NCBI RefSeq assembly: GCF_005937185.1
Contig: NZ_VCNI01000003.1
Span: 62,001-126,000, forward strand
Reading direction: 5' to 3'
Source of the DNA: Flagellimonas algicola
GTDB taxonomy: Bacteria; Bacteroidota; Bacteroidia; Flavobacteriales; Flavobacteriaceae
Length of the DNA stretch: 64,000 nt
The translations under genes were made by a program, and so were the position numbers. Shown one piece after another: positions 18,077 through 26,694 of the stretch (position 1 is the first letter of the stretch; every line of letters begins with the position of its first letter). The notes beneath the pieces are model-generated. The model searched no databases. It was not told where the DNA came from and saw nothing but the letters and a program-made list of their open reading frames with translations.

Positions 18077-18736
18077 ATGCATAAAAAATTAGTTGCACCT
18101 TCCCTTTTGGCAGCCGACTTTGCCAACTTACAACGAGATATTGAAATGGTAAACCAAAGTGAAGCCGATTGGTTTCATTTGGATGTAATGGACGGAGTTT
18201 TTGTTCCGAATATTTCGTTCGGGATGCCTGTGATCAAGGCCATGGCCCAACACACCCAAAAAACCTTGGATGTGCATTTGATGATTGTTGATCCCGACCG
18301 GTATATCAAAACCTTTGCGGATTTAGGTTCCGATAATTTGACAGTTCATTACGAAGCCTGTAATCATTTGCACCGAACCCTTCAGTCCATTAAGGCCGAA
18401 GGCATGAAAGCTGGGGTGGCGTTGAATCCACACACTTCCATTAAATTATTGGAAGACACTATCCAAGATATTGATTTGGTTTGTTTAATGAGTGTTAATC
18501 CAGGGTTTGGAGGACAATCCTTTATTGAAAATACCTATCAAAAGGTTGCGGACCTGAAAAATCTGATCGAGCAAAAAAATTCCGACACCCTTATTGAAAT
18601 TGATGGTGGGGTAAATGCGACCAATGCCAAGAAGCTAGTGGAAGTTGGGGCCGATGTCCTAGTGGCTGGAAGCTTTGTTTTTAAGAGTGATGACCCAACC
18701 TCGACCATAAAAGCTTTAAAAGAACAGATTGCATAA
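18077..18736 (+). CDS. rpe: Ribulose-phosphate 3-epimerase
   Basis: Interconverts ribulose 5-phosphate and xylulose 5-phosphate in the pentose phosphate pathway. The 219 residues form the usual TIM barrel. Active-site segments are visible: LLAADF near the N-terminus, HLDVMDGVFVPNISFG (metal-binding His and Asp), VHLMIVDPD, SVNPGFGGQSF and EIDGGVNATN, then VAGSFVF. Its stop codon shares a base with the ATG of the next gene, so the reductase should be translationally coupled. Confidence 0.97.
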   Translation: MHKKLVAPSLLAADFANLQRDIEMVNQSEADWFHLDVMDGVFVPNISFGMPVIKAMAQHTQKTLDVHLMIVDPDRYIKTFADLGSDNLTVHYEACNHLHRTLQSIKAEGMKAGVALNPHTSIKLLEDTIQDIDLVCLMSVNPGFGGQSFIENTYQKVADLKNLIEQKNSDTLIEIDGGVNATNAKKLVEVGADVLVAGSFVFKSDDPTSTIKALKEQIA

Positions 18737-19722
18737 TGCAGGAGAACTTTGACATCATTATTGTTGGTGGCGGCCCCATTGGCATTGCTTGCGGGTTGGA
18801 AGCAAAAAAACAAGGCCTAACGTATTTGATCATCGAGAAAGGACCCATTGTCAATTCGCTGTTCAACTACCCCATCAACATGCAATTTTTTTCTTCTTCG
18901 GAAAAATTGGAGATTGACGAAATCCCCTTTATCAGTAAGGAAGCCAAGCCCAAACGCAATGAAGCTCTGGAATACTACCGGAGAATTGTCACTTCCAACC
19001 AATTGAACATCCATCTTTTCGAAAAAGTGCATGAAGTAAAAAAAGAAGCAGATGAATTTTTGGTTCAAACAGATAAATCAGCATATAAAGGGAAACACAT
19101 CATAGTAGCCACAGGGTTTTACGACCTCCCGAACAAGATCAATGTTCCAGGAGAAGATCTACCCAAAGTATCCCATTACTACAAGGACCCCCATTTTTAT
19201 GCAAGTCAAAAACTGGCGATTGTGGGAGCTAGCAATTCTGCCATAGACGCCGCACTTGAATGCTGGCGGAAAGGAGCCGAAGTAACCCTGATCATCCGTG
19301 GTCCCGAGGTGGGACAAAGGGTTAAGTATTGGGTGCGGCCCGATATCATCAATCGGATTAAGGAGGGGAGTATAAAGGCCTATTACAATTCCAACATCCA
19401 GGAAATAAAAGAGACTGAAATCATTGTAAGTACCCCGGAAGGAGAACTTGAACTCCAAAACGACTTTGTACTGGCCCTGACGGGATACATGCCCAATTTC
19501 GAGTTCTTGGAGCAAATGGGTATTGAGTTATCCGATGACGGTAAAAAGCTTCCCAACTACAATCCAGATACCATGGAAACCAATATTGAAGGCTTGTTTC
19601 TGGCCGGGGTAATCTGTGGGGGAATGGAAACCCACAAATGGTTTATAGAGAATTCAAGAATTCATGCTCCCATCATCATCAATAGCATTGTGGAAAAAAT
19701 GCAATTGGCGCAGAAATCCTGA
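18736..19722 (+). CDS. ypdA: YpdA-like NAD(P)H-dependent flavoprotein reductase
   Basis: The 328-residue protein resembles the YpdA (bacillithiol disulfide reductase) family along its length: FAD motif VGGGPIG (about 10-16), FFSSSEKLEIDEIPFI, the NADPH motif VGASNSAIDAALE and the C-terminal TNIEGLFLAGVICGG. Position 15 is Ile in GGGPIG, where staphylococcal YpdA has the reported active-site Cys14 (GGGPCG). The protein may thus use another mechanism or substrate, and the name is provisional. The start overlaps the rpe stop. Confidence 0.82.
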   Translation: MQENFDIIIVGGGPIGIACGLEAKKQGLTYLIIEKGPIVNSLFNYPINMQFFSSSEKLEIDEIPFISKEAKPKRNEALEYYRRIVTSNQLNIHLFEKVHEVKKEADEFLVQTDKSAYKGKHIIVATGFYDLPNKINVPGEDLPKVSHYYKDPHFYASQKLAIVGASNSAIDAALECWRKGAEVTLIIRGPEVGQRVKYWVRPDIINRIKEGSIKAYYNSNIQEIKETEIIVSTPEGELELQNDFVLALTGYMPNFEFLEQMGIELSDDGKKLPNYNPDTMETNIEGLFLAGVICGGMETHKWFIENSRIHAPIIINSIVEKMQLAQKS

Positions 19723-19769
19723 GTCGGGCCAAAGTCTGTCAACCGTTTCAAACGCATTCCAAAATTCCG

Positions 19770-19777
19770 TATTTTTA
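19770..19777 (+). promoter_or_regulatory. Candidate -7 box for the 19802 gene
   Basis: TATTTTTA matches TAnnTTTG at 7 of 8 positions, 24 bases before the ATG. Confidence 0.3.
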
Positions 19778-19801
19778 AGGGAGTACCTATAAAATATAGC
19801 C

Positions 19802-20554
19802 ATGGAAATGCTTCAACAATTGCATCTTGCTACCCAATACCTGGCCACTGCCGGTATCAGTTTTTTGGAGAAAAAAGCAGATGATAGCCATACCAATCTT
19901 GGTTTTTCAATGGAAAAGGCCCGCTTGGAAACCTGGCCACTGGATTCAACCGGAACCCAATTATGCTTAAACTACCGCAAGTTTGCTTTGGAGTGGACTT
20001 CCGAAGAAGAACTTTCTTTGGCTTTGAATGGTAAAACCCATGAGGAAGTTGTAGCATGGTTGAAGAAAACGGCAGAACAATTGGGATTACCGTCCTATCG
20101 CTTTGATTTGCACTATTCGCTGCCCTATAGTATGGACGAAAATTTCAAATTTGAGTTTTCCAATGCGGATCAAGTAGCGCATTTAATTCAATCCCGGACT
20201 TTGGTGCAACAGGCCTTGGCTTCTTTTCTGGAAAAGGAAGACTTGGGTTCGGAAATCCGAATCTGGCCACACCATTTTGATACTGGAGCCTTTACGGCCT
20301 TAAATGACGGTTCTGGAAAGTCGATTGGCTTGGGAATGGCCATTCCCGACACCCTTGTTGATGATCTTTACTTGTACATTAGCGGGTATCGCGGCCACGA
20401 CGCGCTCCGCACCTGGGCCTTCAAATCCTTGACTCGTGGCAAATGGGTAAATGATGCATTCAAAGGTGCAGTACTACCTTTATCCGGTTTAACCAAGGAT
20501 ATAGCGGTGCAATTTTTCCAAGAGGCCTTGGCGCGTTATAAAAATCTAGAGTAA
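19802..20554 (+). CDS. Conserved protein of unknown function (DUF5996-like)
   Basis: A 250-residue soluble protein without signal peptide or membrane segments. It has a helical N-terminal half and a segment IRIWPHHFDTGAF (about 157-169) followed by SIGLGMAIPDTLVDDLYLYISGY; the WPHHFD sequence with two adjacent histidines and an aspartate looks like a metal or catalytic site and recalls DUF5996 proteins, but this assignment is from memory. It is transcribed alone and its 3' end overlaps that of the convergent barrel gene by 9 bases. Confidence 0.75.
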   Translation: MEMLQQLHLATQYLATAGISFLEKKADDSHTNLGFSMEKARLETWPLDSTGTQLCLNYRKFALEWTSEEELSLALNGKTHEEVVAWLKKTAEQLGLPSYRFDLHYSLPYSMDENFKFEFSNADQVAHLIQSRTLVQQALASFLEKEDLGSEIRIWPHHFDTGAFTALNDGSGKSIGLGMAIPDTLVDDLYLYISGYRGHDALRTWAFKSLTRGKWVNDAFKGAVLPLSGLTKDIAVQFFQEALARYKNLE

Positions 20555-21097
20555 AATCAAATACTGAAGGGATATACTTGCAATAAAGCCTTGTTCCACT
20601 TCTTCACCACTGGTAATGGCATTGATTTCCCTACCGAACCCCAATGTAATTCCAATCTCCGAATTGGACTTTTTGAAAGGCAAAAAGTACCCTCCTTCCA
20701 ACCAAGGTTGAACTACCAGAACGTAGGTACTTCCCGAAATGATTCCATCTGCAGGCCCCATATCCGTCCAATCGATATGCATGCTCCAAACATCCAAGTT
20801 TAGGCCCGCAATAAACTTTCCGTTACCAGAGGGAAAGTGTTTCCTAAGCCCCACAGTACCCCCAAAACCATCACCTTCTTCGGATATGTTGACATCACTG
20901 AAATCCTTCCTATAGGCGAAATTTGCACCTGCCCTAAACAACAGGGAAGTGTTTTCATTTACCGCATGTTCAAAATTCAAGGTTGGTATAAAACCGGCAG
21001 GATATACTTGAAAAGAAACACCAACTGCTGTCTCCTGCGCATGTGAATACCACATACCCACTAACAGAAATAAACCTAAAAGTGCTCTTTTGTCCAT
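20546..21097 (-). CDS. Small outer-membrane beta-barrel protein
   Basis: The 183 residues begin with a signal peptide (MDKRALLGLFLLVGMWYSHAQ). The mature part has about eight amphipathic strands with glycine/aromatic alternation (LLFRAGANFAYR, GFGGTVGLRKHF, FIAGLNLDVWSM, WLEGGYFLPF, EIGITLGFGREI) and ends in a hydrophobic strand (IASISLQYLILL), like OmpX/OprF-type barrels. No specific function can be given. It starts immediately after the stop of the ATP-grasp gene, so it is the last gene of that minus-strand cluster. Confidence 0.78.
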   Translation of the reverse strand: MDKRALLGLFLLVGMWYSHAQETAVGVSFQVYPAGFIPTLNFEHAVNENTSLLFRAGANFAYRKDFSDVNISEEGDGFGGTVGLRKHFPSGNGKFIAGLNLDVWSMHIDWTDMGPADGIISGSTYVLVVQPWLEGGYFLPFKKSNSEIGITLGFGREINAITSGEEVEQGFIASISLQYLILL

Positions 21098-22141
21098 TTA
21101 AATCACCCTTAATTGGGCCTCCAGGGCGCCATTGGCACGCAGCATTTCCCTTCCATCCCTAAAACTCAAATAAGAGTGACCCATTTCGTGGTTCAGGATG
21201 CTGATTTTGTTCATATAATTCCAATGCTTGGTAATTTCCCTCCAAGCAAAAAACAGGGAATGTTTTGGGTCATATATGTGCGTGGCTTCTCCCCCTGCCC
21301 CATTAATTTCAATAATGCTGAAATTCTTGCCTTCCGCAAGGTCTTCCAAAGAATGGTAAAGGACATCCAAACGACCATAGTAAAAGCCGTTCATTCTGGA
21401 GCATATGCCATCAATGGTTTTGGATAGCCCCTCATTCAATTTATGGGTAATATCCACAAATTTGGCTCCGCGGGTGTGACTCCCGAAAGGCACCAAGATA
21501 AATTCTTCGTCCAGGGCTAACACTTGCTTTAACCCAGCTCCAAACTTTTTCTGCAGTGCTTTTAGCTGCAAATGACTTCTTGGATTTTTCTTGATGAGCT
21601 GCTCAATGGAACTTTTGCCATCACCAATCACGGACAAAAACTCTTTGGATACTATTCCAGTGATTTTACCATTTTCATCCCCAGGAATACGGACATAAAA
21701 AATACCCACCTCCTTGGTGTGTGGAATAAGTTCTTGCACTAAAAAATTCTCGGGTGTCTTTGCAAAATACCCCTGAAATTCATCCTTGTTGTGAATTTTT
21801 TCGACCCCGAAAGCCTTCATTCCAATATCCGGCTTTGCAATAAATGGGAAAGATATACCGCTATCCAGAATGTTCTCCAGCATCATTGCTGGATTGGCCT
21901 CCTTGGAAACAAACAGGGTTTGAGGGATATGTTCTTGGGGAATCAGATTGTAAATATCCATTTTAGACTCCATGGCCATACCCCCATTTTTCATAGACGG
22001 ATTAGCTGCATTGAAAAAGAAAAAGGAGCGAGCTTTCAAGGAAAAATAAAGCCACACCGGGAACAGCGGATAATAAATAGCCCATAAAGGCCAGTACTCC
22101 CAATGCGTTAGCTTATGCCATTTTAACTTCCACGAGCTCAT
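21098..22141 (-). CDS. ATP-grasp-like ligase, membrane-associated N-terminus
   Basis: A 347-residue protein with a hydrophobic N-terminal segment (WPLWAIYYPLFPVWLYFSL, about 17-35) and an ATP-grasp fold behind it: FPFIAKPDIGMKAFGVEKI (nucleotide-binding lysine), FLVQELIPHTKEVGIFYVR, FSIIEINGAGGEATHIYDP (metal-binding Glu-x-Asn). It resembles D-alanine-D-alanine ligase-like proteins, but the substrate is unknown and it should not be taken as the cell-wall Ddl. It overlaps the upstream NRDE gene by 4 bases (ATGA). Confidence 0.75.
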   Translation of the reverse strand: MSSWKLKWHKLTHWEYWPLWAIYYPLFPVWLYFSLKARSFFFFNAANPSMKNGGMAMESKMDIYNLIPQEHIPQTLFVSKEANPAMMLENILDSGISFPFIAKPDIGMKAFGVEKIHNKDEFQGYFAKTPENFLVQELIPHTKEVGIFYVRIPGDENGKITGIVSKEFLSVIGDGKSSIEQLIKKNPRSHLQLKALQKKFGAGLKQVLALDEEFILVPFGSHTRGAKFVDITHKLNEGLSKTIDGICSRMNGFYYGRLDVLYHSLEDLAEGKNFSIIEINGAGGEATHIYDPKHSLFFAWREITKHWNYMNKISILNHEMGHSYLSFRDGREMLRANGALEAQLRVI

Positions 22142-22863
22142 TTTGAAGTCTCCAATGTTTTGGGTGAAAATGGAATATAATATTTCCGATCATTCAACAA
22201 ATCAAAATGTTGCATGGCCATTTGGTCTTGATCCAAAACCATTTGGGTTACGCTAAAGGTTTTGAGACCGGTATTTCTGTCAATAACAAAGCCATTTTCA
22301 AAATCCTGGTGGTTATTGGAATGAAAATCAACAATTTTAGACTCCGTGATTTCTTTGGTAGTAGATATGAATTCATCAAACAAGGATTCGCGGCGAGCAA
22401 TCGCTTCATCATCATATAAAGTCACAGAGGACCAGATATGGTCTTTTCCAGCATCCAACTGCTTTAGATGTTTCTTTTCTCCGTCCCATCGAAGTTCCAA
22501 CAAATCGGCACCATCATACAAAACCAAGGTAAAGGGCTCAACCTGTTTTAATTCCATGGTCTGTAAAACTACCTGCGGTTCCGAGTTGGCTATTACATCC
22601 AACAAAATCAGACCCCTACTCCTAACATAGGGTAATTTGCGTTCGTGGTTCACAAAAGCACCATTCAACAATACGGCTACCACTCCAAATTCATTGATGG
22701 CAAACCAGGTACCTCCAGCTTGTGGATCTTTTGGAAACAACAGTTTAACCGAATTGACAATTTGCTCCCCGGGTTCCAAAGCTATCGGACGGGAGATATG
22801 CTCATCCCTGTTGGATGTGATAAAGCAACGTCCCTGTCGTGATATATAGCTTACTGTACACAT
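22138..22863 (-). CDS. NRDE (TANGO2-like) family protein
   Basis: A 241-residue protein with the family features: an N-terminal MCTVSYI with Cys2, the NRDE motif at residues 18-21, followed by GGTWFAINEFGVVAVLLN and RSRGLILLD. The family occurs in bacteria and eukaryotes (TANGO2) and has been suggested to handle acyl or haem metabolites; its reaction is unsettled. The N-terminal Cys recalls Ntn-type hydrolases. Its start overlaps the DinB-like gene by 13 bases and its end overlaps the ATP-grasp gene. Confidence 0.85.
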   Translation of the reverse strand: MCTVSYISRQGRCFITSNRDEHISRPIALEPGEQIVNSVKLLFPKDPQAGGTWFAINEFGVVAVLLNGAFVNHERKLPYVRSRGLILLDVIANSEPQVVLQTMELKQVEPFTLVLYDGADLLELRWDGEKKHLKQLDAGKDHIWSSVTLYDDEAIARRESLFDEFISTTKEITESKIVDFHSNNHQDFENGFVIDRNTGLKTFSVTQMVLDQDQMAMQHFDLLNDRKYYIPFSPKTLETSK

Positions 22864-23336
22864 GCCTGTCTGTATTGAAGCGTGGATGGAGCCACTCCAA
22901 ACGATTCCGGAAGCTCCATTTGGGTGAAATGCTGTATACCCACTTTGATTAAGGCGTGGTGGTGAATGGTATGTTCCAGATTGTACATTACCTCACGAAA
23001 GTAATTGGATTCCAGACAAGTTTTCTCCCCACAAAGTTCATAGGTGACCTTAACGGCTTTGTTCGGTTTCTCCAAATGTTCCTGTATCAATTCAAGTTGC
23101 TCAATGGCAAATGGGAGTTCCTGTTCTATTCGTTTATTCCTTTCCCTATTATCATAGGACACATCCGCATTCTGATATCCTTTGAGAAGACATAGATACA
23201 GTTCCATGATATGTCGGGTATGTTGACCAATACTGCTGTTGGAAAGCACAGCGCAAGAATGTGTATAGCATCCGTCTGGCAGTTGCAGCAGAATTTCCTT
23301 GAATTGTTCCAATGTGTTAATGGAAGACCTGAACAT
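22851..23336 (-). CDS. DinB-like metal-binding protein
   Basis: A 161-residue helical protein with the DinB/YfiT histidine triad pattern: His39 in SIGQHTRHIMEL, His122 and His126 in EHTIHHHALIKVG, and the C-terminal FGVAPSTLQYR. Related proteins include thiol-S-transferases. Of interest, a YpdA-like thiol reductase lies about 3 kb away. It is the first of three overlapping genes (DinB-like, NRDE, ATP-grasp), so the three are one operon. Confidence 0.82.
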   Translation of the reverse strand: MFRSSINTLEQFKEILLQLPDGCYTHSCAVLSNSSIGQHTRHIMELYLCLLKGYQNADVSYDNRERNKRIEQELPFAIEQLELIQEHLEKPNKAVKVTYELCGEKTCLESNYFREVMYNLEHTIHHHALIKVGIQHFTQMELPESFGVAPSTLQYRQACVQ

Positions 23337-23341
23337 ATGGT

Positions 23342-23995
23342 TTATTGAATTTTTAGTTTAAGACGTTTTTTAAGTAACAAATACACGAGATAAACAGCGA
23401 AGCCTAAATAGAGCAATCCCATAAATAAGTTGGTTATCATGGTATAGTTACCGTAGTTGGCAAAAATGAATTTTCCTGCCGCAATAAAAACCCCAAGACC
23501 CAACAAGGATCCAAATCCTATCCCAGCAAGATAAAAATTGTAGTGCCCCTTGGTACTTTTAAGCACTCCCTTGTTGGAGAGCACCTTGTTCCATGTCATC
23601 CAAAAGGGAACTTGTAAGGGATTAAGTGCACTTAACAACAATCCTAGCACAAAGGCCGAACTTATCTTAGGCAAAGCCGTGATTTGTTGCTCCACATTTG
23701 CTAAACGCATCGAAGCTTGAAAACTGGAAATTGACAGATACAATAACAATGCAATTCCCAATAGTATAAGGTATGATGAAAACTTCTCCCCAAATTGCAA
23801 GTGCTCGTTTCCAATTAAGGTAAGTCTAACCACGGTCAGCTCTACCAGTACTACGGCCAGTGCGAACCAAATAGCAGCAGTTAAACCTTGGGAAGCGGCA
23901 ATATCAAAGGCGGTGAGGTTAAGCGTTCCCAAGGGCAATGCTCCCAAAAAGCTAACCAATACACCATAAAAACCAACCTTTGCGTGCTTATTCAT
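23342..23995 (-). CDS. LysE/RhtB-type membrane exporter
   Basis: A 217-residue integral membrane protein with six hydrophobic segments and the LysE-like features GALPLGTLNLTAFDIAASQG near the N-terminus and the central LSALNPLQVPFWMTWNK (Asn-Pro motif). The C-terminus is basic (LKKRLKLKIQ), consistent with a cytoplasmic end. The substrate (amino acid or other small molecule) is unknown. Six bases separate its start-distal end from the DinB-like gene start, so it is probably the first gene of the same minus-strand operon. Confidence 0.8.
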   Translation of the reverse strand: MNKHAKVGFYGVLVSFLGALPLGTLNLTAFDIAASQGLTAAIWFALAVVLVELTVVRLTLIGNEHLQFGEKFSSYLILLGIALLLYLSISSFQASMRLANVEQQITALPKISSAFVLGLLLSALNPLQVPFWMTWNKVLSNKGVLKSTKGHYNFYLAGIGFGSLLGLGVFIAAGKFIFANYGNYTMITNLFMGLLYLGFAVYLVYLLLKKRLKLKIQ

Positions 23996-24108
23996 TTGAC
24001 AACAAGTGTTCGCTAAAACATTGTTTATTATAGTCTCTAAAATAGGGATACCTAACAGCCTAAACCAAATTTGAAGCGAAGAATTCCAAATTTAACCTAA
24101 GCTTAAGA

Positions 24109-24555
24109 TTAATCGGCAATGAGATTGTTCCAGTTTTGATCCGCCTTGGTTCTTAGTTTTTCCGGGGATTCCTTCAACCAGAGTTCCAAAGTGTTTGTGT
24201 TTCCAGAATTATAGAATAAATAGAGTTTATCATCCCGAATTTCAAAGGTTTCGGGATTAACGTTTACCCTTTTTCCCGAAACCGCAACAGCATAGGCACA
24301 ATATCCGCCATACTGGGGAACAAATTTTTCCGGATTGGCCTTGAAAGCATTCAAGTTTTCCTCGGATGAAAACTTATAGTCAATCCCTGCATGGTTTGTC
24401 TTGTATTTTTTACTTCCTTCCTCTGCCTGACCATTAAAATACGCAACTACGTCATACCCATTGGCCGCAAACCCCTTTTTGGTGTTTACATGCTTGGATT
24501 GCCCATATATTAGGGCTCCCGTAAATAAAAATGCTAAAATCAGTATTCTTTTCAT
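24109..24555 (-). CDS. Secreted YHS-domain protein
   Basis: A 148-residue exported protein: signal peptide MKRILILAFLFTGALIYGQ, then a YHS-like domain (GFAANGYDVVAYFNGQAEEGSKKY, IDYKFSSEENLNAFKANPEKFVPQYGGYCAYAVA). The YHS domain is a small metal-binding module associated with copper and other heavy-metal proteins. It is a single gene with about 110 bases downstream without recognised features. Confidence 0.85.
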   Translation of the reverse strand: MKRILILAFLFTGALIYGQSKHVNTKKGFAANGYDVVAYFNGQAEEGSKKYKTNHAGIDYKFSSEENLNAFKANPEKFVPQYGGYCAYAVAVSGKRVNVNPETFEIRDDKLYLFYNSGNTNTLELWLKESPEKLRTKADQNWNNLIAD

Positions 24556-24726
24556 ATTAATAGATTGAAGATTTTTTATCTAGTGTTTTAATACCTATCT
24601 GGTACCAGTCCCTCATTTTTTCCATCTCCCAAACCCGTTCAAGGAGTTGGACTATATATGATATTATGTCTTTATGCCAAGGGATTCCTTTCATCCCCAC
24701 CGACAAAGCGAATGGATAGATGTCCC
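24556..24726. other. Non-coding spacer
   Basis: No promoter with an exact -7 box, hairpin with T-run or small reading frame was recognised in this 171-base stretch between two minus-strand genes. Confidence 0.3.
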
Positions 24727-26682
24727 TTAAATCAAATTCACGTCGGTGATCACTTCCAAAACAGCTGGGCCGTTTTCTGCAAAAAGTTCTTCCATTGCAG
24801 CCTTTAAATGTTCTTGATTTTCCACACGCTTACCCCAGGCACCGCAGGACCGGGCAAATTCGGCAAAATTAGGATTGGAGAGCGAGGTTTGCCATACATC
24901 AAATTCCCCAGCGCGTTGTTCTTTGGATATTTTACCCAGTTCATGATTGTTCAACACAATCAATTTTATGGGCATTTTATATTTGACCAAGGTGGTTATT
25001 TCCGCCAAGTACTGGCAGAGACCGCCATCCCCGGCAACAGCTACAACAGGTCTCTCATCCCCAACAGCCGTCCATGCCCCCATTGCCGCAGGCAAGGCAA
25101 AACCAATGGAACCCAAATAGCCTGACATTAGAAAATCCTGCTCCTTGGATTCAAAATAGCGTCCAAAAGAATAGGCATTATTCCCCACATCAACACACAT
25201 TACAGCGTTCTCAGGGGTTAGTTGATTCATGGCATCAAAGATCGCAATGGAACTCACCCCATTATCTGAAGTTTCCAAAAGGCGCTTAGCCTTCTCCTCT
25301 TTCCATATTTTCCAGCGTTCTGCCACTTCCTTGGTTTGATCCAGAGCATTTATGCCTGATTTTAGTTCTTCCTCAAAAATTTCCAAGGTTCTGGAGATTT
25401 CACCCCATACGGCCACTTCAACTTTATGGAATTTACTTAGCGCCAAGGGATCAAAGTCCACTTGGATAATCGGTTTTTTAGGGGTAATCCCCGTGTGATT
25501 TGAAAAGGAGGCACCAAAAACAATCAACAAATCCGATTCGTTCATAAACCATGAGGCAATCGGAGTACCGCTCCTACCCAAAACCCCACCTCCCAAGGGA
25601 TGATAATCAGAAATTAAGCCTTTACCTTTAAAGGTAGTAACCACTGGAGCATTCAAACTTTCTGCAAACGCTGCCAACTGTTTTTTATATGCCCTTGCCC
25701 CATGACCGAGTATGATCACAGGTCTTTTTGATTTCCTGATCAAAGCTACCGCATCGTCCACAGCTTCTTTTGGTGGAGCAATTTCCAAGGTAGTCATCCG
25801 CTTTTCCGGGGTTTTAGCCTTAGCATGGGGTTTTGCTTTTCTTTCCTGAACCTCATCGGGAAAGGTCAAGTGGGAAACATCCCGTTTAAGAATGGCGTGC
25901 TTGATAGCCAAAGACATCAACTCGGCATGTCTACTGTCACTTTGCACTCTATGGTTAAATTCAGCAACACTTCCAAAAGCCTGAACCAGGTCAACCTCCT
26001 GAAAATTGCCAGTTCCCACCACCTGCGTAGCCACTTGTCCTGATAAGGCCAATATTGGTGCTCTATCCACCTTGGCGTCCCACATTCCTGTAAACATATT
26101 GGTTGCGCCAGGACCTGCTATGGAAAAACAGGCGGCCGGTTTCCCAGTCAATTTTCCATAGGCCGAAGCCGCGAACGCCGCTGCCCCTTCGTGCCGAATA
26201 CCATAAAAATTCAATTTGCCCTTTTGCTCTATACGCTTCATGGCATCTGCAAAACCCAAATTGGAATGTCCCACCATTCCAAAAACCTTGGTCACTCCCC
26301 AGTTGACCATGGTCTCTACCATGATATCCGAAACCGTGGTTTCATGGGGTACTTCCTCCTCCACTCCCACATAAATGGCATTGTTTTCCTCTTTGACTTC
26401 AAAGGTTTCAATCCCATCATCATATCCCCCCGGCGGAACCCCGGTTTGGGGATGAAAGTCCCAACCATGCCATGGACAACGGAGCATTCCATTTTCAATG
26501 GAACCTTCACCCAATGGACCTCCCTGATGGGGACATTTGTTATCCAAGGCAGAATATTTGCCCTCGAAATGCGTAAGACAAATGCCCTTGTGCGCAGCAG
26601 TAACGGTTTTCACCCTTCCTTCAGGCAACTCATTTTTGTTATCCAGTACTTTGTACCATACCTTTTTCTTTGAAGTAGCCAT
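24727..26682 (-). CDS. Rieske [2Fe-2S] domain fused to a thiamine-diphosphate enzyme
   Basis: A 651-residue fusion. Residues about 8-108 are a Rieske ferredoxin domain with Cys50-Pro-His52 and Cys69-Pro-Trp-His72, all four cluster ligands present. Residues about 113-651 are a full acetolactate synthase/pyruvate oxidase-type enzyme: the catalytic Glu165 in RHEGAAAF, a central domain (VIILGHGARAY), and the ThDP-Mg motif from GDG at 551 to NN at 578-579. A 2-oxoacid decarboxylation or oxidation coupled to one-electron transfer through the Rieske cluster is plausible, but the substrate is unknown. Ordinary acetolactate synthase is unlikely, as those lack a Rieske domain. The upstream gene, also a Rieske fusion, ends 12 bases before it. 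Confidence 0.88.
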   Translation of the reverse strand: MATSKKKVWYKVLDNKNELPEGRVKTVTAAHKGICLTHFEGKYSALDNKCPHQGGPLGEGSIENGMLRCPWHGWDFHPQTGVPPGGYDDGIETFEVKEENNAIYVGVEEEVPHETTVSDIMVETMVNWGVTKVFGMVGHSNLGFADAMKRIEQKGKLNFYGIRHEGAAAFAASAYGKLTGKPAACFSIAGPGATNMFTGMWDAKVDRAPILALSGQVATQVVGTGNFQEVDLVQAFGSVAEFNHRVQSDSRHAELMSLAIKHAILKRDVSHLTFPDEVQERKAKPHAKAKTPEKRMTTLEIAPPKEAVDDAVALIRKSKRPVIILGHGARAYKKQLAAFAESLNAPVVTTFKGKGLISDYHPLGGGVLGRSGTPIASWFMNESDLLIVFGASFSNHTGITPKKPIIQVDFDPLALSKFHKVEVAVWGEISRTLEIFEEELKSGINALDQTKEVAERWKIWKEEKAKRLLETSDNGVSSIAIFDAMNQLTPENAVMCVDVGNNAYSFGRYFESKEQDFLMSGYLGSIGFALPAAMGAWTAVGDERPVVAVAGDGGLCQYLAEITTLVKYKMPIKLIVLNNHELGKISKEQRAGEFDVWQTSLSNPNFAEFARSCGAWGKRVENQEHLKAAMEELFAENGPAVLEVITDVNLI

Positions 26683-26694
26683 AAATTGATTCGT

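Noticed and set aside
21098..22141. D-alanine-D-alanine ligase of the cell wall
   Set aside because: Only the ATP-grasp core is shared; the hydrophobic N-terminus and the gene context differ from Ddl, and it is outside the dcw cluster.
26191..26673. 160-codon plus-strand frame opposite the Rieske-ThDP gene
   Set aside because: It lies wholly antisense to a gene with intact Rieske motifs and its translation has no recognisable domain.
24727..26682. Plain acetolactate synthase (ilvB)
   Set aside because: The Rieske fusion, lack of a regulatory subunit gene or other ilv genes nearby, and the neighbouring Rieske-FMN gene argue against branched-chain amino acid synthesis.
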